Shown: one piece after another, positions 1-9,488 of the stretch
Layout: each line of letters begins with the position of its first letter
How positions within the stretch are numbered: position 1 is the first letter of the stretch
Source of the DNA: Pseudomonadota bacterium
GTDB lineage: Bacteria; Pseudomonadota; Gammaproteobacteria; Burkholderiales; Burkholderiaceae
Length of the DNA: 32,103 nucleotides
Assembly: GCA_029777935.1 (NCBI GenBank)
Contig: JAKORH010000132.1
Span: forward strand, 1-32,103
Direction: 5' to 3'
Made by a program: the position numbers and the translations under genes
The notes under the pieces: model-generated
Seen by the model: the letters and a program-made list of their open reading frames with translations, nothing else
Databases searched by the model: none
Told to the model about the DNA's origin: nothing

Positions 1-2283
<2,283 letters not shown>

Positions 2284-2304
2284 ACGATGGCGACGGAGGT
2301 TTCC

Positions 2305-3009
2305 ATGCAGAACATCGACGTGATGCTCGAACCGCTGCGCGCGCTGCTGGTGGAAGTCGGCGCGTTCCTGCCGCGGCTGGCGCTGGCGCTGATTGTCCTG
2401 GTCGCCGGCTGGCTGATCGCCAAGGCCGTGCGCTTCGCCGCCGTGCGCGGCCTGCGCGCGGTCAACTTCAACGTGCTGACCGAGCGCGCCGGCATCGACG
2501 GCTTCCTGCAGCAGGGCGGCTTCGAGCGCGACACGACCGAACTGACGGGCGCGCTCGCGTACTGGCTGGTGATCCTGGGCGCGCTGTTGATCGCCAGCAA
2601 CGGCCTGGGGCTGACTTACGTGACCGATCTCCTGAGCCGCATCGTGCTGTTCGTGCCGCGCGTGTTCCTGGCGCTCCTGGTGATCGTCTTCGGTGCGTAC
2701 TTCGCGCGCTTCGTGGCCGGCTCCGTGCTCGCGTTCTGCCGCAACATCGACATGCGCGACGCCGAGCTGCTGGCGCGGCTGGCGCAGTACGCGATCCTGA
2801 TCTTCGTGATCCTAATCGCGGTCGAGCAGCTCGCGATCGGCGGCGAAATCGTGCGACAGACGTTCCTGATCCTGCTCGCCGGCGTCGTGTTCGCGCTGGC
2901 GCTCGCGTTCGGGCTCGGCGGGCAGAAGTGGGCCGGCGCGCTGCTCGAACGCTGGTGGCCGTCGCGCGGCAACGGCGACGGCGACCGCGGCGATTCGCCG
3001 CCGCGCTGA
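2305..3009 (+). CDS. Small MscS-like membrane protein (conserved TM-helix family)
   Basis: A 234-residue membrane protein with about five hydrophobic segments (roughly residues 20-43, 81-100, 112-133, 160-177 and 184-206). The last segment ends in AFGLGGQKWAG, which resembles the pore-helix end of MscS-type mechanosensitive channels. The protein stops shortly after, in a Gly/Asp/Arg-rich tail, so the cytoplasmic beta domain of a true MscS is missing. I chose ATG 2305 over ATG 2287 because a GGAGG at 2295-2299 sits at the right distance from it. It follows the treS-maltokinase gene closely and may be cotranscribed. A link between osmolyte metabolism and an osmotic channel is attractive but inferred. 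Confidence 0.75.
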   Translation: MQNIDVMLEPLRALLVEVGAFLPRLALALIVLVAGWLIAKAVRFAAVRGLRAVNFNVLTERAGIDGFLQQGGFERDTTELTGALAYWLVILGALLIASNGLGLTYVTDLLSRIVLFVPRVFLALLVIVFGAYFARFVAGSVLAFCRNIDMRDAELLARLAQYAILIFVILIAVEQLAIGGEIVRQTFLILLAGVVFALALAFGLGGQKWAGALLERWWPSRGNGDGDRGDSPPR

Positions 3010-3015
3010 AAGGGC

Positions 3016-3032
3016 GAGCGCGGCGCGCGCTC
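3016..3032. terminator. GC-rich hairpin between convergent genes
   Basis: GAGCGCG-GCG-CGCGCTC is a perfect 7-bp stem with a 3-base loop. It lies between the stop of the MscS-like gene and overlaps the stop codon of the convergent DUF4337 gene. There is no T-tract on either side, so intrinsic termination is only a possibility. Confidence 0.35.
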
Positions 3033-3612
3033 ACAAGTGCGCGAGCGCCATCGCACCCAGCGCTGATCCGAGTCCCGCGACGCCGTACACGCCCCACACC
3101 AGCCAGTTGCGGCGCGTCAGCAGCGCGATCGCCGACAGCGCGATCGCGATCTGCAGCGCGGTCGTCGCCTGCGCCCAGCGGTGATGCAGGTGCAGCTCCG
3201 CCTCGCTGCGGGCGTCCCAGTCCTTCGCGTCGGCCTCGAGCTTGTCCGCCACGACCTTGATCTCCTTCTTCTCCTTGTCGTAGCGCGCGATTTCCTGCTT
3301 GTAGAACTCCTGCTTGTCGGCCGTTTGTGCGAGCGCGAGCGCCAGTTCGGCCAGGTTCTGCTTGCTGCTCTTGGCCTGGTAGTAATTCCACTGGTTCGAC
3401 GCCTCGGTCTTCCTGATCGCGGCGTTGTTCTTGAACAGGCCCGCGTTGGCCTGCGTGGCGCCGCCTTCGTACGCCATCAGTGCGCCCACGGTGGCGAGGA
3501 GCGCGGTCGTGACCGCGATGCGGCCGGCGAAGCGGTCGGTCTCGCCGTGCTGCGCGGCGTGCTCCAGTTGATGGTCGTGCGGGCCGTGCACGTGAAAGGT
3601 GTCGTGCGACAT
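3031..3612 (-). CDS. DUF4337 family membrane protein
   Basis: 193 residues. A His-rich N-terminus (HVHGPHDHQLEHAAQHGE) leads into one hydrophobic segment at about residues 31-50. A long charged helical region follows (residues ~60-140, with KQEIARYDKEKKEIKVVADKLEAD), probably a coiled coil, and then two closely spaced C-terminal membrane helices (~148-192). This architecture and the segment GLFKNNAAIRKTEASNQWNYYQAKS match the uncharacterised DUF4337 family. A GAGAGAAG-type ribosome binding site precedes the ATG. No function is known. It is convergent with the upstream + strand gene and lies downstream of folA in the same direction, 29 bases after the folA stop. Confidence 0.8.
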   Translation of the reverse strand: MSHDTFHVHGPHDHQLEHAAQHGETDRFAGRIAVTTALLATVGALMAYEGGATQANAGLFKNNAAIRKTEASNQWNYYQAKSSKQNLAELALALAQTADKQEFYKQEIARYDKEKKEIKVVADKLEADAKDWDARSEAELHLHHRWAQATTALQIAIALSAIALLTRRNWLVWGVYGVAGLGSALGAMALAHL

Positions 3613-3641
3613 GTGTTCTTCTCTCCCTGGGTTGGTCCGGG

Positions 3642-4142
3642 CTACGTCGTGCTGCGCTCGTAGTCGACGTAGGCAAACGGCAGCGGATTATCCGGATTGG
3701 CGGGGTGGCTTTCACGGCGTGCCTCGCGCCATTGCGTTCGGTCGAACGGAGGGAAGAACGCATCGCCGTCGATGTCGGCGTCGATCTCGGTCAGAAGCAG
3801 CCGCTGCGCGCGCGGCAGGGCCTCGCGGTACGCCTCGGTGCCGCCGATCACGAACACTTCCTCGGCCTGACCGCACGCGGCCAGCGCCGCGTCGAGCGAG
3901 GCGAACACTTCCGCGCCCGCGAGCTTCGGGTCCGGCGTGCGCGAGATCACGAGATTGCGACGCCCCGGCAGCGGCTTGCCGAGCGACTGCCACGTACGGC
4001 GGCCCATGATGACCGGATGCCCCAGCGTGATGCGCTTGAAGCGCGGCAGGTCGCCGGGAATGCGCCACGGGATCGTGCCCGCGCGGCCGATCACCCCGTT
4101 GCGGGCGACGGCGGCGATCAGCGTGATTCGAGGTCGGCTCAT
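3642..4142 (-). CDS. folA: Dihydrofolate reductase
   Basis: 166 residues, normal for chromosomal bacterial DHFR. It reduces dihydrofolate to tetrahydrofolate with NADPH in the cytoplasm, recycling the dihydrofolate made by thymidylate synthase. Family landmarks are visible: ITLIAAVARNGVIG at the N-terminus, IPWRIPGDLPRFKRIT with the catalytic acidic residue (D31 here, equivalent to E. coli D27), VIMGRRTWQSLGKPLPGR for NADPH binding, and FVIGGTEAYREALP. The start used is ATG 4140-4142; an upstream extension is possible but lies in EamA coding sequence and lacks family similarity. The start overlaps the stop of the EamA gene (ATGA), so translation is probably coupled. thyA lies about 4.4 kb away, in the same orientation. 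Confidence 0.96.
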   Translation of the reverse strand: MSRPRITLIAAVARNGVIGRAGTIPWRIPGDLPRFKRITLGHPVIMGRRTWQSLGKPLPGRRNLVISRTPDPKLAGAEVFASLDAALAACGQAEEVFVIGGTEAYREALPRAQRLLLTEIDADIDGDAFFPPFDRTQWREARRESHPANPDNPLPFAYVDYERSTT

Positions 4143-5011
4143 GTCGGGCGTCTCAGCACGGCAGCAGCGATCGCGGCCACGACGAACACCGCCGCGACCC
4201 AATCCTGCCAGTGCGGCAACTCGCCGACGAGCGGGATCGCGGCGACGATACCAACGATCGGCACCGCCATGATCGAGAACGCGCTCGCGGTCGGCGGCAG
4301 CTCACGTGCCAGCCCGAACCACACGATCTGCGCCACGCCGTAGTTGATCGCGGCGGCCCACGCCAGCGCCAGCCACATCGGGGCCGAGAAATGCCAAGTG
4401 GGCCAAGGCTCGAACAGCGGCGCGACGATCCAGAACGCGAGCGCCCCGAACACCATCATCCACACAGTGATCATCGGCGTGGGCAATGCGAGCCGCGTGT
4501 GCCGCATCAGAATGGTGCCGAGCGCCCACGAAAACGCCGCGATCTGCATCCACAGCACGCCGAGCGGCTTGCCCGCCAGCTCGGACAGTTCCTGCGCCAG
4601 CAGCAGGCCGACCGCGGCCAGCGCGCACAACGCGCTGACGGCGATGCGCGGCGTCAGCCGCTCGTCGAAGAAGGCGATCGCCAGCAGCGTGGTCCAGATC
4701 GGCATGGTGAAACCGAGAATCGCGGCTCGACCCGACGCGAGCTCCTGTACGCCGAGGATCGAGAACAGGTGCCAGCCGAAGATGTTGGGAACCGCGAGCC
4801 ACGCGACCGGCAGCCACGCGGCGCGCGGCAGCCGCAGGTCGGTGCCACGCAGCGCGTAGAACGCGGCGAGCAGCAGCGCGCCGCCGCTCATCGTCACGCC
4901 GCGGAAGAAGATCGGCGTCAGCTCGCGCAGCGAGAACTTCATGATCGGCCAGTTCACGCCCCACATCAGCGTGAGCGCGGCCAGCCCGATCAGCGCGCGC
5001 CGCTTCAGCAT
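4139..5011 (-). CDS. EamA/DMT-family transporter
   Basis: 290 residues with about ten hydrophobic helices arranged as two EamA repeats. The first repeat opens with IGLAALTLMWGVNWPIMKFSL, the second around LGVLWMQIAAFSWALGTILMRHT. These are drug/metabolite transporter superfamily exporters of the inner membrane; the substrate cannot be read from sequence. The start overlaps the end of the upstream IlvD/Edd-type gene by 7 bases and the stop overlaps the folA start by 4 bases, so the three genes probably form one transcriptional unit. Export of a sugar acid or amino acid related to the dehydratase is a guess. Confidence 0.88.
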   Translation of the reverse strand: MLKRRALIGLAALTLMWGVNWPIMKFSLRELTPIFFRGVTMSGGALLLAAFYALRGTDLRLPRAAWLPVAWLAVPNIFGWHLFSILGVQELASGRAAILGFTMPIWTTLLAIAFFDERLTPRIAVSALCALAAVGLLLAQELSELAGKPLGVLWMQIAAFSWALGTILMRHTRLALPTPMITVWMMVFGALAFWIVAPLFEPWPTWHFSAPMWLALAWAAAINYGVAQIVWFGLARELPPTASAFSIMAVPIVGIVAAIPLVGELPHWQDWVAAVFVVAAIAAAVLRRPT

Positions 5012-6723
5012 GCGTTGCGCAGGAAGTCGAAGTCGCAGCCGTCTCCGGCCTGCAGCACATGGTCGAAGTACAGCTTCGCATAGCCGCGCGCGGCCGCCGG
5101 TACGCGCGGCGCGAGCGCGGCGCGGCGGCGCGCGAGCTCGGCGTGGTCGACCCGCAGATCGATCCGGCGTTCGCGCACGCTCAGCCGGATGCGGTCGCCG
5201 TTTCTCACCAGCGCCAGCGGCCCGCCGACCGCTGCTTCCGGCGACACGTGCAGCACGATGGTGCCGAACGCGGTGCCGCTCATGCGCGCGTCCGAAATCC
5301 GCACCATGTCCTTGACGCCGGTGCGTGCCAGCTTCTGCGGGATCGGCAGGTAACCCGCCTCGGGCATGGCCGCGCCGCTTCTCGGTCCCGCGTGGCGCAG
5401 CACGAGGAAGTCCTGAGGCGCCACGTCGAGCGCCGGATCGTCGATGCGCGCGGCAAGGTCCTCCAGCGAATCGAACACGACCGCGCGGCCCTCGCTTTCG
5501 AATAGCTTTGGATCGGCGGCCGAGCGCTTCAGGATCGCGCCGTCGGGCGCGAGGCTGCCGAACAGCGCGACCAGTCCGCCGTGCTGCTGGAACGGCTGGT
5601 CGAGCGGGCGGATCACGCTGCGGTCGACGTAGCCGGCGGGCGCGGCGAGCCGTTCGCCGAGCGTCTCGCCGGTCACCGTCACGCAGTCCAGATTCAGCAG
5701 TGGCTTCAGTTCGCGCAGCACGGCGCCGATGCCGCCGGCGGCAAACAGGTCCGACATGTAGTGCTGACCGGTCGGCTTCAGATCGACCAGCACCGGTGTG
5801 GCGTCCGACAGTTCGTTCAGCCGTGCAAGCGACACGCGCACGCCGGCGCGGCCCGCGATCGCGGTGAGATGGATGATCGCGTTGGTCGAGCCGCCGATCG
5901 CCAGCAGCACGCGCAGCGCGTTGTCGACCGACCGGTCGGTGATGATCGCGCTCGGCCGCGGCCCGCGCGTCGCGAGCGCGACCGCCAGCGTGCCGCTCGC
6001 CTCGCCCGCGCGCAGCCGGTCCGCATGCACGGCGGGAATCGCCGCGCTGCCCGGTACCGTCATGCCGAGCGTCTCGGCGAGCGCGGCCATCGTGCTCGCG
6101 GTGCCCATCACCGCGCAGGTGCCGGCGGTGGTCGCGAGGTTGCTCTCGATCTCGCCGATCTCGTCGGCCGACACTTCACCGGCGCGATACTTCGCCCAGA
6201 AGCGGCGGCAGTCGGTGCAGGCACCGAGACGCTCGCCGCGATAGGCGGTCGGCATCATCGGCCCCGCGACGAGCTGCACCGCGGGTCGATCGGCGGATAT
6301 CGCGCCCATCAACTGCGCCGGCACCGTCTTGTCGCAGCCGCCGACCAGCACGACCGCGTCCATCGGCTGCGCGCGGATCATCTCCTCCACGTCGATCGAC
6401 AGCAGGTTGCGGAACATCATGCTGGTCGGGTGCAGGAACACCTCGCCGAGCGAGATGGTGGGAAAGTCGAGCGGCAGCCCGCCGGCCGCGAGCACGCCGC
6501 GCTTGACCGCGTCGATGAGCTGCGGAAAGTCGCGATGGCAGTTGTTGAAGCCGCTCGCCGAGTTCGCGATGCCGACGACCGGCCGCGCCAGCATGGCGCG
6601 CGACAAGCCCATCGACTGCGCGAACGAGCGGCGCAGGTACAGGGAAAAATCCGGATCGCCGTAACTGGTCAGTCCGCGCGCGAGGCCCTTGGTTTCCTCG
6701 TTCGACAAGTCTTCGTTCGACAT
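5005..6723 (-). CDS. IlvD/Edd family dehydratase, probably sugar-acid (arabonate/xylonate type)
   Basis: 572 residues, the usual length for the family. These enzymes remove water from 2,3-dihydroxy acids using an Fe-S cluster. Three cysteines fit as cluster ligands: C62 (SGFNNCHRDFPQ), C130 (GGCDKTVPAQLMGA) and C203 (TTAGTCAVMGTAS). Their 68- and 73-residue spacing matches that of [2Fe-2S] L-arabonate dehydratase as I recall it. The DARMSG segment carries the family's catalytic serine, and K132 is the likely carbamylated metal ligand. The sequence around ACTDCRRFWAKYRAGE looks like the sugar-acid branch rather than biosynthetic IlvD, but a role in branched-chain amino acid synthesis is not excluded. 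I chose the ATG at 6721-6723, which has GAAAGAG upstream; the frame stays open much further but lacks family similarity there. The gene is divergent from the acyl-CoA dehydrogenase gene. Confidence 0.88.
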   Translation of the reverse strand: MSNEDLSNEETKGLARGLTSYGDPDFSLYLRRSFAQSMGLSRAMLARPVVGIANSASGFNNCHRDFPQLIDAVKRGVLAAGGLPLDFPTISLGEVFLHPTSMMFRNLLSIDVEEMIRAQPMDAVVLVGGCDKTVPAQLMGAISADRPAVQLVAGPMMPTAYRGERLGACTDCRRFWAKYRAGEVSADEIGEIESNLATTAGTCAVMGTASTMAALAETLGMTVPGSAAIPAVHADRLRAGEASGTLAVALATRGPRPSAIITDRSVDNALRVLLAIGGSTNAIIHLTAIAGRAGVRVSLARLNELSDATPVLVDLKPTGQHYMSDLFAAGGIGAVLRELKPLLNLDCVTVTGETLGERLAAPAGYVDRSVIRPLDQPFQQHGGLVALFGSLAPDGAILKRSAADPKLFESEGRAVVFDSLEDLAARIDDPALDVAPQDFLVLRHAGPRSGAAMPEAGYLPIPQKLARTGVKDMVRISDARMSGTAFGTIVLHVSPEAAVGGPLALVRNGDRIRLSVRERRIDLRVDHAELARRRAALAPRVPAAARGYAKLYFDHVLQAGDGCDFDFLRNAC

Positions 6724-6750
6724 GCTCTTTCGCTCGACATCGAGGCGCGA

Positions 6751-6760
6751 AGTGTATTCT
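6751..6760. promoter_or_regulatory. Overlapping divergent -10 elements
   Basis: The two divergent starts are only 45 bases apart. On the + strand TATTCT (6755-6760) sits 8 bases before ATG 6769, giving an almost leaderless transcript. On the - strand TACACT (complement of 6751-6756) sits about 28 bases before ATG 6723. The two hexamers overlap by two bases, so the two promoters would compete for polymerase. No convincing -35 boxes. Confidence 0.35.
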
Positions 6761-6768
6761 CGGCCGCG

Positions 6769-7722
6769 ATGGGCGAGATAGATCACGGCGAAGTCGCGAT
6801 CATCGGCGGCGGCAACATGGGCGCCGACGTGGCGCTCGTCTTCGCGGCCGGCGGCCGGCACGTGCACGTGGTCGAGACCTCCGACGCCGCACGCGCGACG
6901 CTGCCGCGGCGCTTCGCCCACGGCGCGCAGCAGATCGGCGCCGTAGAGGCGCCCGACCGTTTGCACGTGCATCCTCGGATCGAGGACGCGCCGTGGAGCG
7001 CGATCGATCTGGTCGTCGAGTGCGTGCCGGAAGATCTTTCGCTGAAGCAGACGGTGTTCGCGCAGCTCGAGCGGCTCGCGCGCCCCGACTGCATCCTGAC
7101 CAGCAACAGCTCGAGCTTTCCGATCAGCCGCATCGCGGCAGGGCTGGAAACGCGCGGCCGCATGCTCGGGCTGCACTTCTTCCTGCCCGCGCACCTGGTG
7201 CCGCTGGTCGAAGTGGTGCGGTCGGACGCGACCGATGCCGGCGTGCCGGAGAAGCTGCATGCGCTGATGCAGTCGCTGGGATGCGTGCCGGTGCACGTGC
7301 GCCGCGACCTCCCGGGTTTTCTCGCGAACCGGCTGCAGCACGCGCTGGCGCGCGAAGCGTTCGCACTGATCGACGCCGGTGTGGCCACGCCGCAGGACAT
7401 CGACGCCGCGGTGCGCTTCGGCTTCGGCTTCCGCTTCCTCGCCGCCGGGCCATGCCTGCAGCGCGATCACGCCGGGCTCGACGTGCACGCGGCGGCCGCG
7501 GCGACGATGTATCCGACGCTCGCCAACGACACTCAGCCGGCGCACGTGCTGCGCGACAAGGTCGCCGCCGGTCACCTCGGCATGAAGACCGGCCGCGGCT
7601 TCTACGACTGGGACGAAGAATCGATCCGCGCCGAGAAGGCGCGCTACGAGCGCCTGCTGCTGGCCGGGCTGGAACTGCTGAAGAGCGAACTGCTGAAGAA
7701 CGAAGTGTCGCGGCGCGGCTGA
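6769..7722 (+). CDS. 3-hydroxyacyl-CoA dehydrogenase family protein
   Basis: 317 residues. An N-terminal Rossmann fold with GGGNMG (G13, G15, G18) binds NAD. Catalytic residues of the family are present with expected spacing: S115 in TSNSSSF, H136 and E148 in LHFFLPAHLVPLVEVV, and N187 in PGFLANRLQ. The C-terminal dimerisation domain ends with GHLGMKTGRGFYDWDEE. The stand-alone format (no enoyl-CoA hydratase domain) fits 3-hydroxybutyryl-CoA or related 3-hydroxyacid dehydrogenases; some relatives act on free hydroxy acids or sugar acids. Divergent pairing with a sugar-acid-type dehydratase makes a role outside beta-oxidation worth considering. Confidence 0.88.
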   Translation: MGEIDHGEVAIIGGGNMGADVALVFAAGGRHVHVVETSDAARATLPRRFAHGAQQIGAVEAPDRLHVHPRIEDAPWSAIDLVVECVPEDLSLKQTVFAQLERLARPDCILTSNSSSFPISRIAAGLETRGRMLGLHFFLPAHLVPLVEVVRSDATDAGVPEKLHALMQSLGCVPVHVRRDLPGFLANRLQHALAREAFALIDAGVATPQDIDAAVRFGFGFRFLAAGPCLQRDHAGLDVHAAAAATMYPTLANDTQPAHVLRDKVAAGHLGMKTGRGFYDWDEESIRAEKARYERLLLAGLELLKSELLKNEVSRRG

Positions 7723-7966
7723 GCCCGGATATTTCACGAGGGACGCGGGAATTGCGCGGATGCATGCGCGAGCCAGGTTGCGCGAGAGGGGCGCAGTCCG
7801 ATGCCCAGTGGCATCGGCGAGCACTTGAGCGCAAGATGGCCGCGCAGGCGCCGCGCAAGCCCGCGTAGCCTCGGCGAGCCAAACTGGAATTCGGCCGGCC
7901 CTCCACAAGTAACGATCGAAGCCGGAGAACGCCGCATTCGGGGGCGACCTCGTGAAACATCCGGGC
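7723..7966. repeat. MITE-like element with 19-bp terminal inverted repeats
   Basis: The left end GCCCGGATATTTCACGAGG (7723-7741) is matched by the inverted right end at 7948-7966, 18 of 19 bases. The interior holds a perfect 8-bp hairpin, CCGATGCC-CAGT-GGCATCGG (7798-7817). It codes for nothing recognisable. It begins straight after the stop codon of the hydroxyacyl-CoA dehydrogenase gene and ends 6 bases before the stop codon of the convergent gene. Size, terminal repeats and lack of a coding region fit a miniature inverted-repeat element. No clear target duplication was identified. Confidence 0.65.
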
Positions 7967-7972
7967 CGAGGG

Positions 7973-8518
7973 CTATTCGCCTTCCTGCGTGACGCCGAGC
8001 GCGACCAGGAAGCGCGACACCATGTTGTAGGTCGCGATCGTGCCGACCAGCTCGGCCAGTTCGCGCTCGGTGAAGAGCCGCCGCGCGCGCTCGAACGTTT
8101 GCGGCCGCACGTCGACCGCGCGCGTCATCTCGATCGCCAGCGCGAGCGCCGCGCGCTCCGTGTCGTCGAAGCGCGGATCGTCGCAGGCGGCAGTGACGTC
8201 TTCGAGCGCATCGAGCTGATCGCTGCGTCCGCCGGCCGCGAGGAACTCCGGCGCGTGTTGCTGCCATTCGTACTCGGCGCGATTCACCTTCGCCACCGCG
8301 CAGATGATCAGTTCGCGGATGCGCGGCGACAGCGCCAGTTCGCGCCGAACCGCGCCGAGCAGCGCGTTCCAGCCGCGCGCATACGGCGGACTGTGAAGCA
8401 GCATGCGGTCGAGGTTCAGCAGCTTGCCGCCACGCCGCGCGCGGATCGCAGCGACCAGTTCGGCGATCGCCGGATCGTCTTCGTCGCGGTAGGGAAGTTT
8501 CGGCATGAAACTTGGCAT
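7973..8518 (-). CDS. Carboxymuconolactone decarboxylase-like (AhpD superfamily) protein
   Basis: 181 residues, all-helical, with the typical core LSPRIRELIICAVAKVNRAEYEWQQHAPEF at about residues 64-93 and a C-terminal helix ELAELVGTIATYNMVSRFLVALGV. Family members are gamma-carboxymuconolactone decarboxylases or AhpD-type peroxidatic thiol proteins. The CxxC pair of AhpD is absent here (RAEYEW where peroxidatic members have a cysteine), so thiol peroxidase activity is unlikely. The ATG abuts the thyA stop codon, so the two are probably cotranscribed; a second ATG at 8504-8506 is an alternative start. Function unassigned. Confidence 0.82.
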   Translation of the reverse strand: MPSFMPKLPYRDEDDPAIAELVAAIRARRGGKLLNLDRMLLHSPPYARGWNALLGAVRRELALSPRIRELIICAVAKVNRAEYEWQQHAPEFLAAGGRSDQLDALEDVTAACDDPRFDDTERAALALAIEMTRAVDVRPQTFERARRLFTERELAELVGTIATYNMVSRFLVALGVTQEGE

Positions 8519-9313
8519 CTACACCGCCACCGGCGCCTTGATGTGCGGGTGCGGGTCGTAGCCGGCGAACTCGAAATCCTCGTAGCGGTAGTCGAACAAC
8601 GTCGGCGGCTTGCGCTTGATCACGAGCTGCGGATACGGCCGCGGCACGCGGGAAAGCTGCTCGCGCACCTGCTCGAAATGGTTGCCGTAGATGTGGCAGT
8701 CGCCGCCGACCCACACGAAATCGCCGACTTCCAGGTCGCACTGCTGCGCGACCATGTGCGTCAGCATCGCGTAGGAGGCGATGTTGAACGGCACGCCGAG
8801 GAAGATGTCGCAGCTCCTCTGATAGAGCTGGCACGACAGCGCGCCGTTGGCCACGTAGAACTGGAACAGCAGGTGGCACGGCGGCAGCTTCATCTGCGGG
8901 AGGTCGCCGACGTTCCACGCCGACACGATCAGCCGCCGCGAATCGGGATTGCTCCTGATCTCGCGCAGCACGTTCGAAATCTGGTCGATGTGCCCGCCGT
9001 CCGGCGCCGGCCACGAGCGCCACTGCACGCCGTACACCGGGCCGAGTTCGCCGTTCGCGTCGGCCCACTCGTCCCAGATCGTCACGCCGTTCTCGTGCAG
9101 GTAGCGGACGTTCGACTCGCCGCGCAGGAACCACAGCAGCTCGTGGACGATCGAGCGCATGTGCAGCTTCTTGGTCGTGACGAGCGGGAAACCCTCGCGC
9201 AGCGCAAAGCGCATCTGGTAGCCGAATACCGAGCGCGTGCCGGTGCCGGTGCGGTCGCGCTTGTCGGCGCCGTGCTCGAACACGTGGCGCATGAAGTCTT
9301 CGTACTGGCGCAT
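8519..9313 (-). CDS. thyA: Thymidylate synthase
   Basis: 264 residues, the same length as E. coli ThyA. It methylates dUMP to dTMP using 5,10-methylenetetrahydrofolate and releases dihydrofolate. Key parts visible: [18 protein letters not shown] (phosphate-binding arginine R21), WFLRGESNV, the active-site cysteine C146 in [34 protein letters not shown], and the C-terminal [11 protein letters not shown] possible -10, TAGAAT on the - strand (near 9340-9345), lies about 24 bases before the ATG. The stop codon directly abuts the start of the carboxymuconolactone-decarboxylase-like gene. Confidence 0.97.
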   Translation of the reverse strand: MRQYEDFMRHVFEHGADKRDRTGTGTRSVFGYQMRFALREGFPLVTTKKLHMRSIVHELLWFLRGESNVRYLHENGVTIWDEWADANGELGPVYGVQWRSWPAPDGGHIDQISNVLREIRSNPDSRRLIVSAWNVGDLPQMKLPPCHLLFQFYVANGALSCQLYQRSCDIFLGVPFNIASYAMLTHMVAQQCDLEVGDFVWVGGDCHIYGNHFEQVREQLSRVPRPYPQLVIKRKPPTLFDYRYEDFEFAGYDPHPHIKAPVAV

Positions 9314-9410
9314 GGCGGTCGCGGGATGATCGACGGCATTCTATCGGCGGCCGCCCCTCGCGGCCGAGATTGCACACAAGTCCGCGCCCGGCGGTCGTTC
9401 TAAGCCACGG

Positions 9411-9470
9411 CCGTGTCATCCCCGCCCCCGATCGGAGTCGAGGGCAAGCTCCAGCGGGGAACCAGCAAAT
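9411..9470. repeat. Dispersed palindromic repeat, degenerate copy
   Basis: In the gap between the S9 peptidase gene and thyA, TCCCCGC (9418-9424) pairs with GCGGGGA (9454-9460). Inside this, GCCCCCGA (9424-9431) pairs with TCGAGGGC (9438-9445), 7 of 8 bases. Read on the - strand it resembles the common proteobacterial intergenic repeat that translates as W-x-P-A...AGMT. Assignment to that family is from memory of its shape. Could act as a 3' processing or attenuation structure for the S9 peptidase mRNA. Confidence 0.5.
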
Positions 9471-9488
9471 CAACAGAACACGCGCGCT

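Noticed and set aside
4143..4202. 20-residue N-terminal extension of folA
   Set aside because: It lies in EamA coding sequence and would precede the normal DHFR first strand. ATG 4142 gives the standard length.
6724..7908. N-terminal extension of the IlvD/Edd-type gene on the - strand
   Set aside because: The extension runs antisense through the dehydrogenase gene and into the MITE-like element. Family similarity and a ribosome binding site begin at 6723.
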